Assembly (NCBI GenBank): GCA_964396245.1
Contig: CAYNEO010000044.1
Coordinates: 1 to 27,342 of the forward strand
Length of the DNA stretch: 27,342 nt
Source of the DNA: CAYNEO01 sp964396245
GTDB lineage: Bacteria > Zixibacteria > MSB-5A5 > GN15 > FEB-12
Direction of reading: 5' to 3'
Position numbers and translations under genes: made by a program
The notes under the pieces: generated by a model
What the model was told of the DNA's origin: nothing
Seen by the model: only the letters and a program-made list of their open reading frames with translations
Databases searched by the model: none
Shown here: positions 1 through 7,400 of the stretch, piece by piece
Numbering within the stretch: the stretch's first letter is position 1
Layout of the letters: each line of letters starts with the position of its first letter

Positions 1-606
1 GACGTAATCACAACCCTCAACATATTCCCGGATATCATCAATACCGCCAACATCCCCGGAATAGAACAACCGCTTACCGCCGTGCGTGATGATAAAGGAA
101 AAGGACTGCATCTTGTTCGGAAGAGTGTGCTCGGCGATGAATTCCTCCAGCTTCTCCAGATGCGAATTTCTCACGGCTGTCAGACCGACATCACCGGCCA
201 GGACCGGTCCCTCGCGATAGCCGCGAATCTGGAAATCGAACGAAAACCGCTCGGGAAACAGGTACATCGCCCGCATCCCTATCTGGAACGGAACAACATA
301 CTCCTCTGGCAGATACACATCCAGGCGGTTCGTGCGCCGCGTCAGGTGGATCATCTGAATGAACAGCGGCAGATCACTGACATGATCCGCATGCGTATGA
401 CTGATAATTACCCGGTCGACAGTTAGCGGGTCGAAGCCGAATCGAAGGAATGCCGATGTCACCCCGCTGCCGCAATCGATCAGTGTCAGCCGCCCACCGC
501 TGTCGAGCAAATAGCCCGAGCAACTCCGCTCCGCATTCGGAACCCCCGAAGAACTGCCGAGTATGGTTAACGCGGCAAATCCGGAATCCTTGCCGGGATT
601 GGTCAT
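1..606 (-). CDS. MBL-fold metallo-hydrolase (ribonuclease Z-like), 3' part missing
   Basis: The minus strand is open from the ATG at 606 to the window edge: 202 codons with no stop, so the C-terminus is missing. The N-terminus reads as a metallo-beta-lactamase fold. It has a glycine-rich first strand (LGSSSGVPN), then LIDCGSG, then the metal-binding motif SHTHADH near residues 72-78. A later THGGKRLFYSGDVGG stretch matches the second half of the fold, where an Asp bridges the two metals. The layout resembles the RNase Z/ElaC-like and phosphodiesterase-like branch, but the substrate cannot be told from this part. The start codon overlaps the stop of the threonine aldolase gene (ATGA, 603-606), so the two are probably translationally coupled. 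The family call is firm and the substrate is unknown. Confidence 0.85.
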   Translation of the reverse strand, partial: MTNPGKDSGFAALTILGSSSGVPNAERSCSGYLLDSGGRLTLIDCGSGVTSAFLRFGFDPLTVDRVIISHTHADHVSDLPLFIQMIHLTRRTNRLDVYLPEEYVVPFQIGMRAMYLFPERFSFDFQIRGYREGPVLAGDVGLTAVRNSHLEKLEEFIAEHTLPNKMQSFSFIITHGGKRLFYSGDVGGIDDIREYVEGCDYV

Positions 607-1481
607 TGCAGGATTGTCTTGAGCCTCTCCACAGCTTCGTTACAATCATTCGCGCTGGCATCAAGATGGGTCACGAACCGAATTGTCTTCGGTCCGAATG
701 GAACAGCCAGAACGCCCACTTCCTTCATCTTCCCCAGCACCGATTCGGCCGTGTTGTCCCCGGTCGTATGCGCCAGTATGATATTGGTCTCGACCCGGCT
801 CATGTCTATGTCGAACATGTCGAATGCATTGAGCTGTTCTGCCAGCCGACGCGCGTTCTTGTGATCCTCCGCCAATCGCTTAATGTTATTCTGTACGGCG
901 TAAAGCCCGGCCGCGGCGATAATTCCGACCTGCCGCATCCCGCCGCCAAATAACTTCCTGACGCGCAAACACTTACCGATAAAATCCGCCGACCCGAGTA
1001 TCATCGACCCGATCGGCGCCCCAAGCCCTTTCGAAAGGCAGACAGACACCGAATCAAACGGCCGCACCAGATCGGCCAGCGGGATACCGGTAGCCACATG
1101 AACNNNNNNNNNNNNNNNNNNNNNNNNNNNNNNNNNNNNNNNNNNNNNNNNNNNNNNNNNNNNNNNNNNNNNNNNNNNNNNNNNNNNNNNNNNNNNNNNN
1201 NNNCCGGCTACCTCGTAGTTGACCACGTGGCATTCGCGGTCACACAACATCTCCCAGCCGGGCTGAGTCTGCGCCTTGAAACAGACCTGATTGGCCATAG
1301 TCCCCGAAGGTACATACAGTGAAGCTTCCTTCTCAAACAGATCTGCCACATGCTTTTGCAGCTTGATTACGGTTGGATCGTCGCCGAAAACGTCGTCGCC
1401 GACTTCGGCGGTCATCATGGCCCGCCGCATCTCATCGGAGGGGCGGGTAACGGTGTCGGAGCGTAAGTCTATGGTTTTCAT
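603..1481 (-). CDS. ltaE: Low-specificity L-threonine aldolase (PLP-dependent), interrupted by an N gap
   Basis: This cytosolic PLP enzyme cleaves L-threonine and L-allo-threonine to glycine and acetaldehyde. The N-terminus MKTIDLRSDTVTRP followed by GDDVFGDDPT is the family signature. The PLP-binding lysine lies in SVCLSKGLGAPIGSM. I chose the ATG at 1481, which gives the conserved start; upstream in-frame codons would only add an unrelated 12 residues. A run of 100 N (1104-1203) sits in the middle. The visible protein is about 292 residues against roughly 340 for the family, and the missing stretch should hold the central part of the PLP pocket, including the usual HLDGAR segment. No Shine-Dalgarno is visible; a TATATT box ends 7 nt before the ATG, so the mRNA may be leaderless. 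The gene couples to the downstream MBL gene by an ATGA overlap. Confidence 0.9.
   Translation of the reverse strand: MKTIDLRSDTVTRPSDEMRRAMMTAEVGDDVFGDDPTVIKLQKHVADLFEKEASLYVPSGTMANQVCFKAQTQPGWEMLCDRECHVVNYEVAXXXXXXXXXXXXXXXXXXXXXXXXXXXXXXXXXXVHVATGIPLADLVRPFDSVSVCLSKGLGAPIGSMILGSADFIGKCLRVRKLFGGGMRQVGIIAAAGLYAVQNNIKRLAEDHKNARRLAEQLNAFDMFDIDMSRVETNIILAHTTGDNTAESVLGKMKEVGVLAVPFGPKTIRFVTHLDASANDCNEAVERLKTILQ
1104..1203. other. Assembly gap, 100 N
   Basis: Exactly 100 unknown bases lie inside the threonine aldolase gene. The round number suggests a scaffolding placeholder rather than a measured length. Comparison with the expected family length implies that the true missing stretch is longer (see findings). 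Confidence 0.98.
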
Positions 1482-1488
1482 AGGCCGC

Positions 1489-1494
1489 AATATA
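1489..1494 (-). promoter_or_regulatory. Candidate -10 box directly before ltaE
   Basis: TATATT on the minus strand lies 7 nt upstream of the ltaE ATG (1481). Transcription would then begin at or next to the start codon. The -35 is weak: the best candidate is TTGTGC with a 19-nt spacer. No Shine-Dalgarno is visible, which fits a leaderless message. This is suggestive only. Confidence 0.35.
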
Positions 1495-1517
1495 CACAAA
1501 AACGGCCCGGAGGGCAC

Positions 1518-1541
1518 AAAAAAGGCCGCCCGAAGGCGGCC
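1518..1541 (-). terminator. Rho-independent terminator of the cold-shock gene
   Basis: On the minus strand GGCCGCC-TTCG-GGCGGCC forms a perfect 7-bp GC stem closed by a UUCG tetraloop. TTTTTT follows immediately. It lies about 20 nt past the cold-shock stop codon and insulates that gene from ltaE. Confidence 0.93.
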
Positions 1542-1560
1542 TCTCTAAAATGAGAAATCT

Positions 1561-1767
1561 TTATTCGGCCAAAGTCACGTTGTGAGCAGAGGGCCCCTGG
1601 TCGGTTGTGAAGACATCGAAAGTGACCTCCTGGCCAACCTTTAGCGTCTTATAGCCTTCCATGTTGATGGCGGTATAATGCACATAAACATCCGTGTCTG
1701 ACTTCGGATCGGCAATTATACCCCACCCTCTGTTCTCATTAAAGTACTTGACTTTGCCTTTTACCAT
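1561..1767 (-). CDS. Cold-shock domain protein (CspA family)
   Basis: This is a 68-residue single OB-fold nucleic-acid-binding protein that would act as an RNA chaperone in the cytosol. MVKGKVKYFNENRGWGII aligns with the usual start and RNP-1, and VYVHYTAI with RNP-2. The end, TTDQGPSAHNVTLAE, is also typical. RNP-1 is unusual: the consensus KGFGFI reads RGWGII, and RNP-2 has Tyr where Phe is usual, so aromatic stacking is kept at some positions and lost at one. The start at 1767 is set by a clear Shine-Dalgarno (GGAGG, 8 nt upstream); in-frame codons further up lack family similarity. The gene has its own AT-rich upstream region and its own terminator, so it is probably monocistronic. Confidence 0.93.
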   Translation of the reverse strand: MVKGKVKYFNENRGWGIIADPKSDTDVYVHYTAINMEGYKTLKVGQEVTFDVFTTDQGPSAHNVTLAE

Positions 1768-1864
1768 GTAGATACCTCCGCGAATTTGTGGAGATTTGAA
1801 GGACCCTGTCATTATTAGAATACAAAATTTATACGATTCTGCAAATCAAAATTTCACGAAATAA
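1768..1864 (-). promoter_or_regulatory. AT-rich upstream region of the cold-shock gene
   Basis: The 97-nt spacer between the dolichol-kinase-like stop and the cold-shock ATG is much more AT-rich than its surroundings, especially at 1808-1864. It could hold a promoter plus an untranslated leader, as is common for csp genes. Only weak -10-like boxes (TATAAA, TATTCT) are visible, and no convincing -35 was found. Confidence 0.4.
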
Positions 1865-2503
1865 TCACGAATAAATCACAACCCGCATCAGCAGGGACAT
1901 CACCAGGCCCGAAACCAGCGGAACCGAGACGTTGTCATCCACGCCCAGGGGCATGGCTTCTACAATCGTCGCAACCAGGGCCCCCGCCAGACCAACGGTA
2001 AGCGGAAATGACGGCATCACAAGCCAGACAATCACCGCGACGGCCACCGTGCCGGCCAGACAGGCAAATGAGCCCTCGAATGACTTGTGGCCGAATCGAT
2101 GCCGGCCGAACTTTCGGCCGATTATCGCCGCCAGGGTATCCCCCACAATGATAAAGGTAAGTGCGGCAATCGCTACCGGCTTATCATATAAAGCAATGGT
2201 GAAACAGACCGAGAGCAGAATGTACGTCGCCCCGGTAAAGTCTCCGTTCGCCTCGTGATCCCTTATCATCCGGCCGAAAACCGGATGCACTACGGATCTC
2301 CAGAATATCCATTCGCGCAGGCGGGCAATATCAATAACGATCATGGCCACAGCAATAGGGACCATTATCGTCAGCATTTGAGCCTTGTCGAGCTGCAGCA
2401 GATAATATCCCCCCGGTATCGCCAGCGCACACATGTGCGTGACCTTACGGCCAATCTCCTGGCCAAAACTGATTTGGTTGGGCTCTGTGGCTACCAACGT
2501 CAT
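1865..2503 (-). CDS. Diacylglycerol/polyprenol (dolichol) kinase family membrane protein
   Basis: This is a 212-residue multi-pass membrane protein of the SEC59/dolichol-kinase family (COG0170 type). These enzymes use a nucleotide, often CTP, to phosphorylate a lipid alcohol. Family marks are visible: E16, R19, K20 and H23 in EIGRKVTHM; GDTLAAIIGRKFG at about 121-133; HKSFEGSFA at 139-147; and PLGVDDNVSVPL near residues 185-196. Five or six hydrophobic helices are apparent. It is a related fold to CdsA, but the short length and the RK-x2-H start favour the kinase family. The lipid substrate is not evident. The ATG overlaps the stop of the PpiC lipoprotein gene (ATGA, 2500-2503), so the two genes are probably co-translated. 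Confidence 0.82.
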   Translation of the reverse strand: MTLVATEPNQISFGQEIGRKVTHMCALAIPGGYYLLQLDKAQMLTIMVPIAVAMIVIDIARLREWIFWRSVVHPVFGRMIRDHEANGDFTGATYILLSVCFTIALYDKPVAIAALTFIIVGDTLAAIIGRKFGRHRFGHKSFEGSFACLAGTVAVAVIVWLVMPSFPLTVGLAGALVATIVEAMPLGVDDNVSVPLVSGLVMSLLMRVVIYS

Positions 2504-4275
2504 AATTCGGTATCGATACGGTATCTTAACGGCTTAAGGTAAAACCGGGGCATGTTATCGGCAAGGCGCACGTGGTAACGCTCAATGAGCTTTGCGAGAT
2601 ATTCGTTCCTGATGTTTTGCCTGTGCTTTCGTATGAGAATCGATGAAATCATCCCTCGCGCCTGCACCAGATTGTAAACTTTCCGTTTCGTCACTACCTT
2701 GATCACGTGATAATCGCCCCCGATATTCACGATATCTGTCACATGACCTGCCGGCGTTTTTTCGATAGCCTTCCACATGACCGGCTCAAGATCCGCTTCA
2801 CCTACGTCGCTCGTGTCTCTTAGCTCGGCCGTCAGTGTCTGCCCACCGGTCGGATAGTCTCTGGCGAGCTCATTGAGCTCAATCCCGGACATGGCCTGGT
2901 CGCGGATGAATTCAGCGAGAATCGAATCAGAAACGACTATCTCCTGGATGGTGACCGGCTTCGGCGGCAGGTACTCATCCAGATGCGCATTATAGTATTG
3001 CTCAATAATGCCGGCATCCGGCAGCCAGTTATCAGTGAGATGCTCGTCCCTGACGACTGCCTTGAGTGCCTGGTGCCTTATTCTACTCGTCTCTTGCAGG
3101 AAGGTCGGAAGGGTATCGATTCCGGCCCGACGCGCCGCCTGCATCGCGAGAGCACGACCCGCCAACCGGTCGATCATCGATCGTTTCATGTCAGGGGTTG
3201 TGTTGCTCACACGGTACCCATCCCGGTATCCAACCTCCATCCTCCGCATGTGCAAAAAATCTATCGTATCCACGCCGTTCACGACCGCCGCCCACGTAGT
3301 CTCGGGAGCCTTGAATACATCCTGAGCAAGAACAGAGTCGTTGATTTCCAGCGTCATATCCTTCCTCAGGCTGTCGACGATCTCTCTCGTGAGTTTGCCT
3401 CCCTCATTTGAGAGGTATCCCTGAAGAACTGTGCGGTAGAACTCCGGACGGTCCAGTGAAAGCAGGCCCCCCGGAATATGATCCACAACATAAATAATAT
3501 GCCACCCGTCCTTATCATGGTACGGCTCCGACATCGTCCCCACATCCATGGAGAATGCCAAGGAGTCAAACGGATCGATATACGTTCCCCGTGTCACCCA
3601 GCCGACATATCCGCCGTCTATCTGCGTTGTCTTGTCGTGAGAATAATTGAAGGCTACGTCCTGAAAAGGTGCGCCGTCTTGAATCATGTTATAAAGGCTG
3701 TCCGCGTAGTCCTTCTCAACCTGCGCGAGTTCGTCTTCATCCATTCTGCGGTAGGTTGCCGAATCCTTGCCATCCATGAACCAGCGCGGCGAAACCAGTA
3801 TATGATAAACTTGGACCTGCTCCTCCACAGTATAGCGTTCAGGGTTCTCTGCTATATATTTCTCCAGGGTAGCAGTATCCGCTTTGACATTGCCGCTCAG
3901 AAGACTCAGTACGTACTGGTTTAACAGGAACTCCTCGTACCGCAGCCGATACGTTCGATACTGTGGACCGTAATCTTTGAGATCGTAGTCCTCCTGGACC
4001 AGAAACCCTGTCAGGGTATCGATAAGAATGCTGTCACGCAATTGCCGCAGATCAGCTGAATCGACAAGCCCGCCGGACGGGGTAAGCTGGCTGGACCATA
4101 GCTGTGCGTAAAGATCCCGGGTAGTAAGCACATAACCGCTGTCAGCGGAGGCGATTATGTTGTTATCATACTGCAGGAAATTCTCGTTGTCGACTGTTAC
4201 GACCTTTGAACAGCCTGCAATTAACGCAACAACCAGTACTGCGGCAAGCAACAAGGTAATTCGGTACGCTCTCAT
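2500..4275 (-). CDS. Lipoprotein with parvulin-type peptidyl-prolyl isomerase domain (SurA/PpiC-like)
   Basis: The 591-residue product begins with a lipoprotein signal, hydrophobic residues 7-20 and the lipobox IAGC at 19-22. Ser at +2 suggests outer-membrane sorting. A parvulin (PpiC) domain follows at about residues 145-275. It has the expected VYHILVSP strand, GGYVGWVTRG, and a closing DGWHIIYVVDH strand. A second, more diverged PPIase-like unit seems to lie near the C-terminus (TIQEIVV ... GGDYHVIKVV). The likely role is a periplasmic chaperone/foldase for outer-membrane or secreted proteins. The start at 4275 is chosen for its GGAG Shine-Dalgarno 7 nt upstream and its correct signal peptide; an upstream ATG at 4299 would add eight residues before the signal. 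The kinase-like gene downstream overlaps it. Confidence 0.88.
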   Translation of the reverse strand: MRAYRITLLLAAVLVVALIAGCSKVVTVDNENFLQYDNNIIASADSGYVLTTRDLYAQLWSSQLTPSGGLVDSADLRQLRDSILIDTLTGFLVQEDYDLKDYGPQYRTYRLRYEEFLLNQYVLSLLSGNVKADTATLEKYIAENPERYTVEEQVQVYHILVSPRWFMDGKDSATYRRMDEDELAQVEKDYADSLYNMIQDGAPFQDVAFNYSHDKTTQIDGGYVGWVTRGTYIDPFDSLAFSMDVGTMSEPYHDKDGWHIIYVVDHIPGGLLSLDRPEFYRTVLQGYLSNEGGKLTREIVDSLRKDMTLEINDSVLAQDVFKAPETTWAAVVNGVDTIDFLHMRRMEVGYRDGYRVSNTTPDMKRSMIDRLAGRALAMQAARRAGIDTLPTFLQETSRIRHQALKAVVRDEHLTDNWLPDAGIIEQYYNAHLDEYLPPKPVTIQEIVVSDSILAEFIRDQAMSGIELNELARDYPTGGQTLTAELRDTSDVGEADLEPVMWKAIEKTPAGHVTDIVNIGGDYHVIKVVTKRKVYNLVQARGMISSILIRKHRQNIRNEYLAKLIERYHVRLADNMPRFYLKPLRYRIDTEL

Positions 4276-4346
4276 GTCATTCTCCAGGTTGAACATCAAG
4301 TCCCTAAATTATGCCGTACGTTGAGAAAAGCAAGGTCAAAAAGCTT

Positions 4347-6065
4347 CTACACGCGAGCCGGCGTTCGGGTTGCTTCTGAGTCCGAATTAGGAGTAAATGA
4401 GAGGTTTTCCGCTGTGTACGAGCGGAATTCGACCATGAAGGTCGTGCCGCGACCCGGTTCCGAGTCGACGGCGAGATTTAGCCGGAGAATCGTGCACACG
4501 CGGTGAACAATCGCCAGGCCAAGGCCGGTACCCTGTTTCTTCGTGGAGTAGAAAGGCTGGAATATCCTCTCCATGTGCTCTGTTTCGATGCCCGGACCGT
4601 CGTCCTCGAGATACAATTCGACTGATCCGTTCGCCCGTTTTTCGACAATTCGAAATGTCACCGCACCGGCGCCACCGTTGAAGGATTCGCAGGCATTCAG
4701 CGCCAGGTTCAACAGCAGTTGCTTGATCAGATCCTCATCCCCGACTACGTAGACATACGAGTTATCCGATTCCAGGAATACCCTGATATCGTCGTTCAGC
4801 GCGTGATGATGTCGCATCATTTCGATCACGTCGCTGATCAAATGGCAGAGCTCAACCTTGGTGTAGGCGGGTCGGGCGATACGTGCATATGACAGGAACT
4901 CGGTAAGTATCTTGTTGAGCCGTTGCGATTCTTTCAGGATCAGTTCCATCAGGCGCTGGTTCTCCCCCGCCAGGCTCAACTCGTTCTTCAGCACCTCGAC
5001 CGAGCCGGAGATAGCTGCCAGCGGATTTCTGATCTCATGCGCAATCGACGCCGACAACTCGCCGACGGCCGCCAGCCGGTCGGCGGCGCGCACCTTGGCC
5101 TCGAGTGCCTTGGCATCGGTAAGATCGCTGAATATGGCGATCACCCCCCGCGTTTCGCTCGCCTCGTCGGTGAGCACCGACGTTGACAGGCCGATGGGCA
5201 ATTCGCGACCATCGCTGCCGATAATCGTAATCTCGCGGCGCGGTCGGTCTCCCCTTCCCCTCAGGCAGCGGGTCAGGCTGTTTGAAAACGCCGGCATCCG
5301 CTCCGCGAACACGGTCTCGTAGCCAAGGCCCCGTACGTCTTCTTCCCGATATCCCAGTATTCGCTCCGCGGCCCGGTTAAAGTAGATGATACAACCGTCG
5401 GCGTCGATAGTCAGCAGCCCGGAGTTGAGGTGCCTGAGGATGTCGTCGGTCTCGAGACGGGCTCGTTTGAGTTCCAGCGAAGCATTGAGCAGCTGCCGGT
5501 CCTGACTTCCCAACCTCTCGGCGAGGTACCCCGATATAAACGCGACCAGGTAGAAGATGAGCAGGTGCAGAAAAATCGAATAGAAGATCGGCTCCTCGGC
5601 GACAAAAATTGTCTTGAGGGCGTCCATGCTGATGACCGGATCGGCCGCGGTCCGTCCCAGCCCGAGCCAGATGATGAACGAATATGCCAGCGAGACCAGC
5701 GAGGCAGTCATCAACGTGCCCACCAGCCTGTAAACCAGGGCAGCGGATACAATCGTCAGCAGAAAGAGCGCCGAGAACGTTGAGTGCAGGTTACCGGTGG
5801 CATAGATGACGCCGGTCTCCACGGCGATCTCGAGAAGAAACTGAACCGCCACGATATACCGCGCGATCACACGGAAACGCCCCCTGCGCGCAATCGACAT
5901 CGCCACCGCAAGTCCAAGGGTCAACAGGGAATACAGAAAGAACGGCAGGTGGAGATACCCGGGATAGCCCATGTAGAAGACCACGACGGCGACCACGATA
6001 ACGTATGTAGCCAGCCGCAGCGGCAGGAACCAACCGCGGGGAGTCAACTGAATGTCTGAATTCAT
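4347..6065 (-). CDS. PAS-domain membrane sensor histidine kinase (PilS/NtrB-like)
   Basis: The 572-residue kinase has about six membrane helices (roughly 17-37, 40-58, 68-90, 97-117, 119-136 and 157-182). A PAS domain follows at about 205-315, then a HisKA dimerisation helix with the phospho-acceptor H343 in IAHEIRNPLA. The HATPase domain shows an N box (NLALNACE, 453-460), DDGPG (488-492) and GTGLGL (512-517). The six-TM + PAS + HisKA order and the position just behind pilC match PilS, the kinase that controls pilin transcription through PilR and sigma54. No response regulator is in the window, so the partner is unknown. The ATG at 6065 has no Shine-Dalgarno, and a 9-bp hairpin ends only 6 nt before it. 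I call the family firmly and the PilS role tentatively. Confidence 0.88.
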   Translation of the reverse strand: MNSDIQLTPRGWFLPLRLATYVIVVAVVVFYMGYPGYLHLPFFLYSLLTLGLAVAMSIARRGRFRVIARYIVAVQFLLEIAVETGVIYATGNLHSTFSALFLLTIVSAALVYRLVGTLMTASLVSLAYSFIIWLGLGRTAADPVISMDALKTIFVAEEPIFYSIFLHLLIFYLVAFISGYLAERLGSQDRQLLNASLELKRARLETDDILRHLNSGLLTIDADGCIIYFNRAAERILGYREEDVRGLGYETVFAERMPAFSNSLTRCLRGRGDRPRREITIIGSDGRELPIGLSTSVLTDEASETRGVIAIFSDLTDAKALEAKVRAADRLAAVGELSASIAHEIRNPLAAISGSVEVLKNELSLAGENQRLMELILKESQRLNKILTEFLSYARIARPAYTKVELCHLISDVIEMMRHHHALNDDIRVFLESDNSYVYVVGDEDLIKQLLLNLALNACESFNGGAGAVTFRIVEKRANGSVELYLEDDGPGIETEHMERIFQPFYSTKKQGTGLGLAIVHRVCTILRLNLAVDSEPGRGTTFMVEFRSYTAENLSFTPNSDSEATRTPARV

Positions 6066-6071
6066 AACAGC

Positions 6072-6094
6072 AACGGCACCGCGAGGGTGCCGTT
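6072..6094 (-). promoter_or_regulatory. Perfect stem-loop covering the ribosome-binding position of the kinase gene
   Basis: AACGGCACC-CTCGC-GGTGCCGTT (minus strand) is a perfect 9-bp stem with a 5-nt loop. It lies 6 nt before the kinase ATG and 77 nt past the pilC stop. The tract after it is GCTGTTATG, too poor in U for a good terminator. It could be a weak terminator, a processing site or a translational gate. Confidence 0.6.
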
Positions 6095-6169
6095 CCTTTA
6101 TCTACGAATGGGGGACGGCGTCTTGCGACCACCGTCCGTCAATTTCAAGCGTCGTGAAAATACCCGATA

Positions 6170-7369
6170 TCATCCGATCTTGCCGATGATGTCGAACATC
6201 GGAAGATACATGGCGATCAGAATGCCGCCGATGACAACGCCCATGAAGACGATGATCACGGGCTCGATGATTGACGTCAGCGCACTCACGGCCTCGTCCA
6301 CCTCTTCGTCGTAGAAGTCGGCGATCTTGTTGAGCATATCGTCGAGTCCGCCTGTCTTCTCACCGACACCGATCATCTGCGTCACCATCGGAGGAAACAC
6401 GCCGGTCTCTTTCAGCGGCGCGGTGATTGTCTCACCTTCGGCGATCGAGACGACAGACTTGTTAATGGCATTCGCTATGACCATGTTGCCGGCCGTTTTG
6501 GCGGTGATCTCCAGGGCCTCCAGGATGGATACGCCCGAAGCCAGCAGCGTGCCCAGCGTCCGCGTAAACCGTGCGATCGATGACTTTCTCACGAGGGTGC
6601 CGAAGACCGGGCTCTTCAGCAGGGTTCTGTCGAAGGTCAGGTTACCTGCCGGTGTTCGCTTCCACCACACGAACAGCGCTGCAAATCCGATCAGCCCAAA
6701 GAACATCAGGAGCAGGTTGTTCTGGAGAAAATGGGAAATGCCGAGCACCACCAACGTCGGTGTCGGAAGCTCCGCGCCCACACCTTCGAACATCTTGGCA
6801 AAGACCGGCACGATCCATGTCAACATGGCGAAGGTGACGCCGATGGCCACGACGACAATAACCGACGGATAAACCATCGCGCCCTTGACCTTTCGAACCA
6901 GCCGGTCGGCCTTTTCCCGATACGCGGCCAGACGCACCAGGATGGAGTCCAGGGCGCCGCCGATTTCACCCGCCTCGACCATATTGACATACAACTGGTC
7001 AAAAATCTTCGGATGTCTGCCCATGGCATCGGACAGAGTCGAACCGCTCTGGACATTGTCCTTGACCGCAGCGATGACTTTGCCGAGCTCCTTGTTCTCT
7101 GTCTGCGAGGAGAGAATCTCGAGACACTGAACCATAGGCAGACCGGCGCCGATCATCGTGGCGAACTGACGCGTGAAACGGGATATTTCGACCTTCTTGA
7201 TGCCGGTGCCGAGTTTGATTTTGATTTCGGGCGCTCTCTTGGTGATCGATGTCACCAGGATGCGATTTTGCCGCAGCACCCGTTCAAGGTCGGCCTTCGT
7301 ATTGACCTTCATCTTACCCTGAACCTGGGCTCCAGCAAGCGTCTTACCTTTGTATTCAAATTCTGGCAT
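6170..7369 (-). CDS. pilC: Type IV pilus inner-membrane platform protein PilC
   Basis: The 399-residue protein carries two GspF/T2SSF domains (about 65-190 and 270-390). Their glycine-rich loops can be seen as MIGAGLPMVQCLEIL and LLASGVSILEALEI. Three membrane helices sit at about 168-190, 216-236 and near the C-terminus at 370-390. The short leading segment MPEFEYKGKTLAG is typical of PilC. PilC forms the inner-membrane platform turned by PilB and PilT and passes pilin into or out of the fibre. The length equals that of standard PilC proteins. The gene lies 31 nt behind pilT; an AAAGGA 12-17 nt before the ATG is a weak Shine-Dalgarno. The order pilB-pilT-pilC is the classical one. Confidence 0.95.
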   Translation of the reverse strand: MPEFEYKGKTLAGAQVQGKMKVNTKADLERVLRQNRILVTSITKRAPEIKIKLGTGIKKVEISRFTRQFATMIGAGLPMVQCLEILSSQTENKELGKVIAAVKDNVQSGSTLSDAMGRHPKIFDQLYVNMVEAGEIGGALDSILVRLAAYREKADRLVRKVKGAMVYPSVIVVVAIGVTFAMLTWIVPVFAKMFEGVGAELPTPTLVVLGISHFLQNNLLLMFFGLIGFAALFVWWKRTPAGNLTFDRTLLKSPVFGTLVRKSSIARFTRTLGTLLASGVSILEALEITAKTAGNMVIANAINKSVVSIAEGETITAPLKETGVFPPMVTQMIGVGEKTGGLDDMLNKIADFYDEEVDEAVSALTSIIEPVIIVFMGVVIGGILIAMYLPMFDIIGKIG

Positions 7370-7400
7370 CGCCGTTATCTATCCTTTCTCGCGGGATCGG

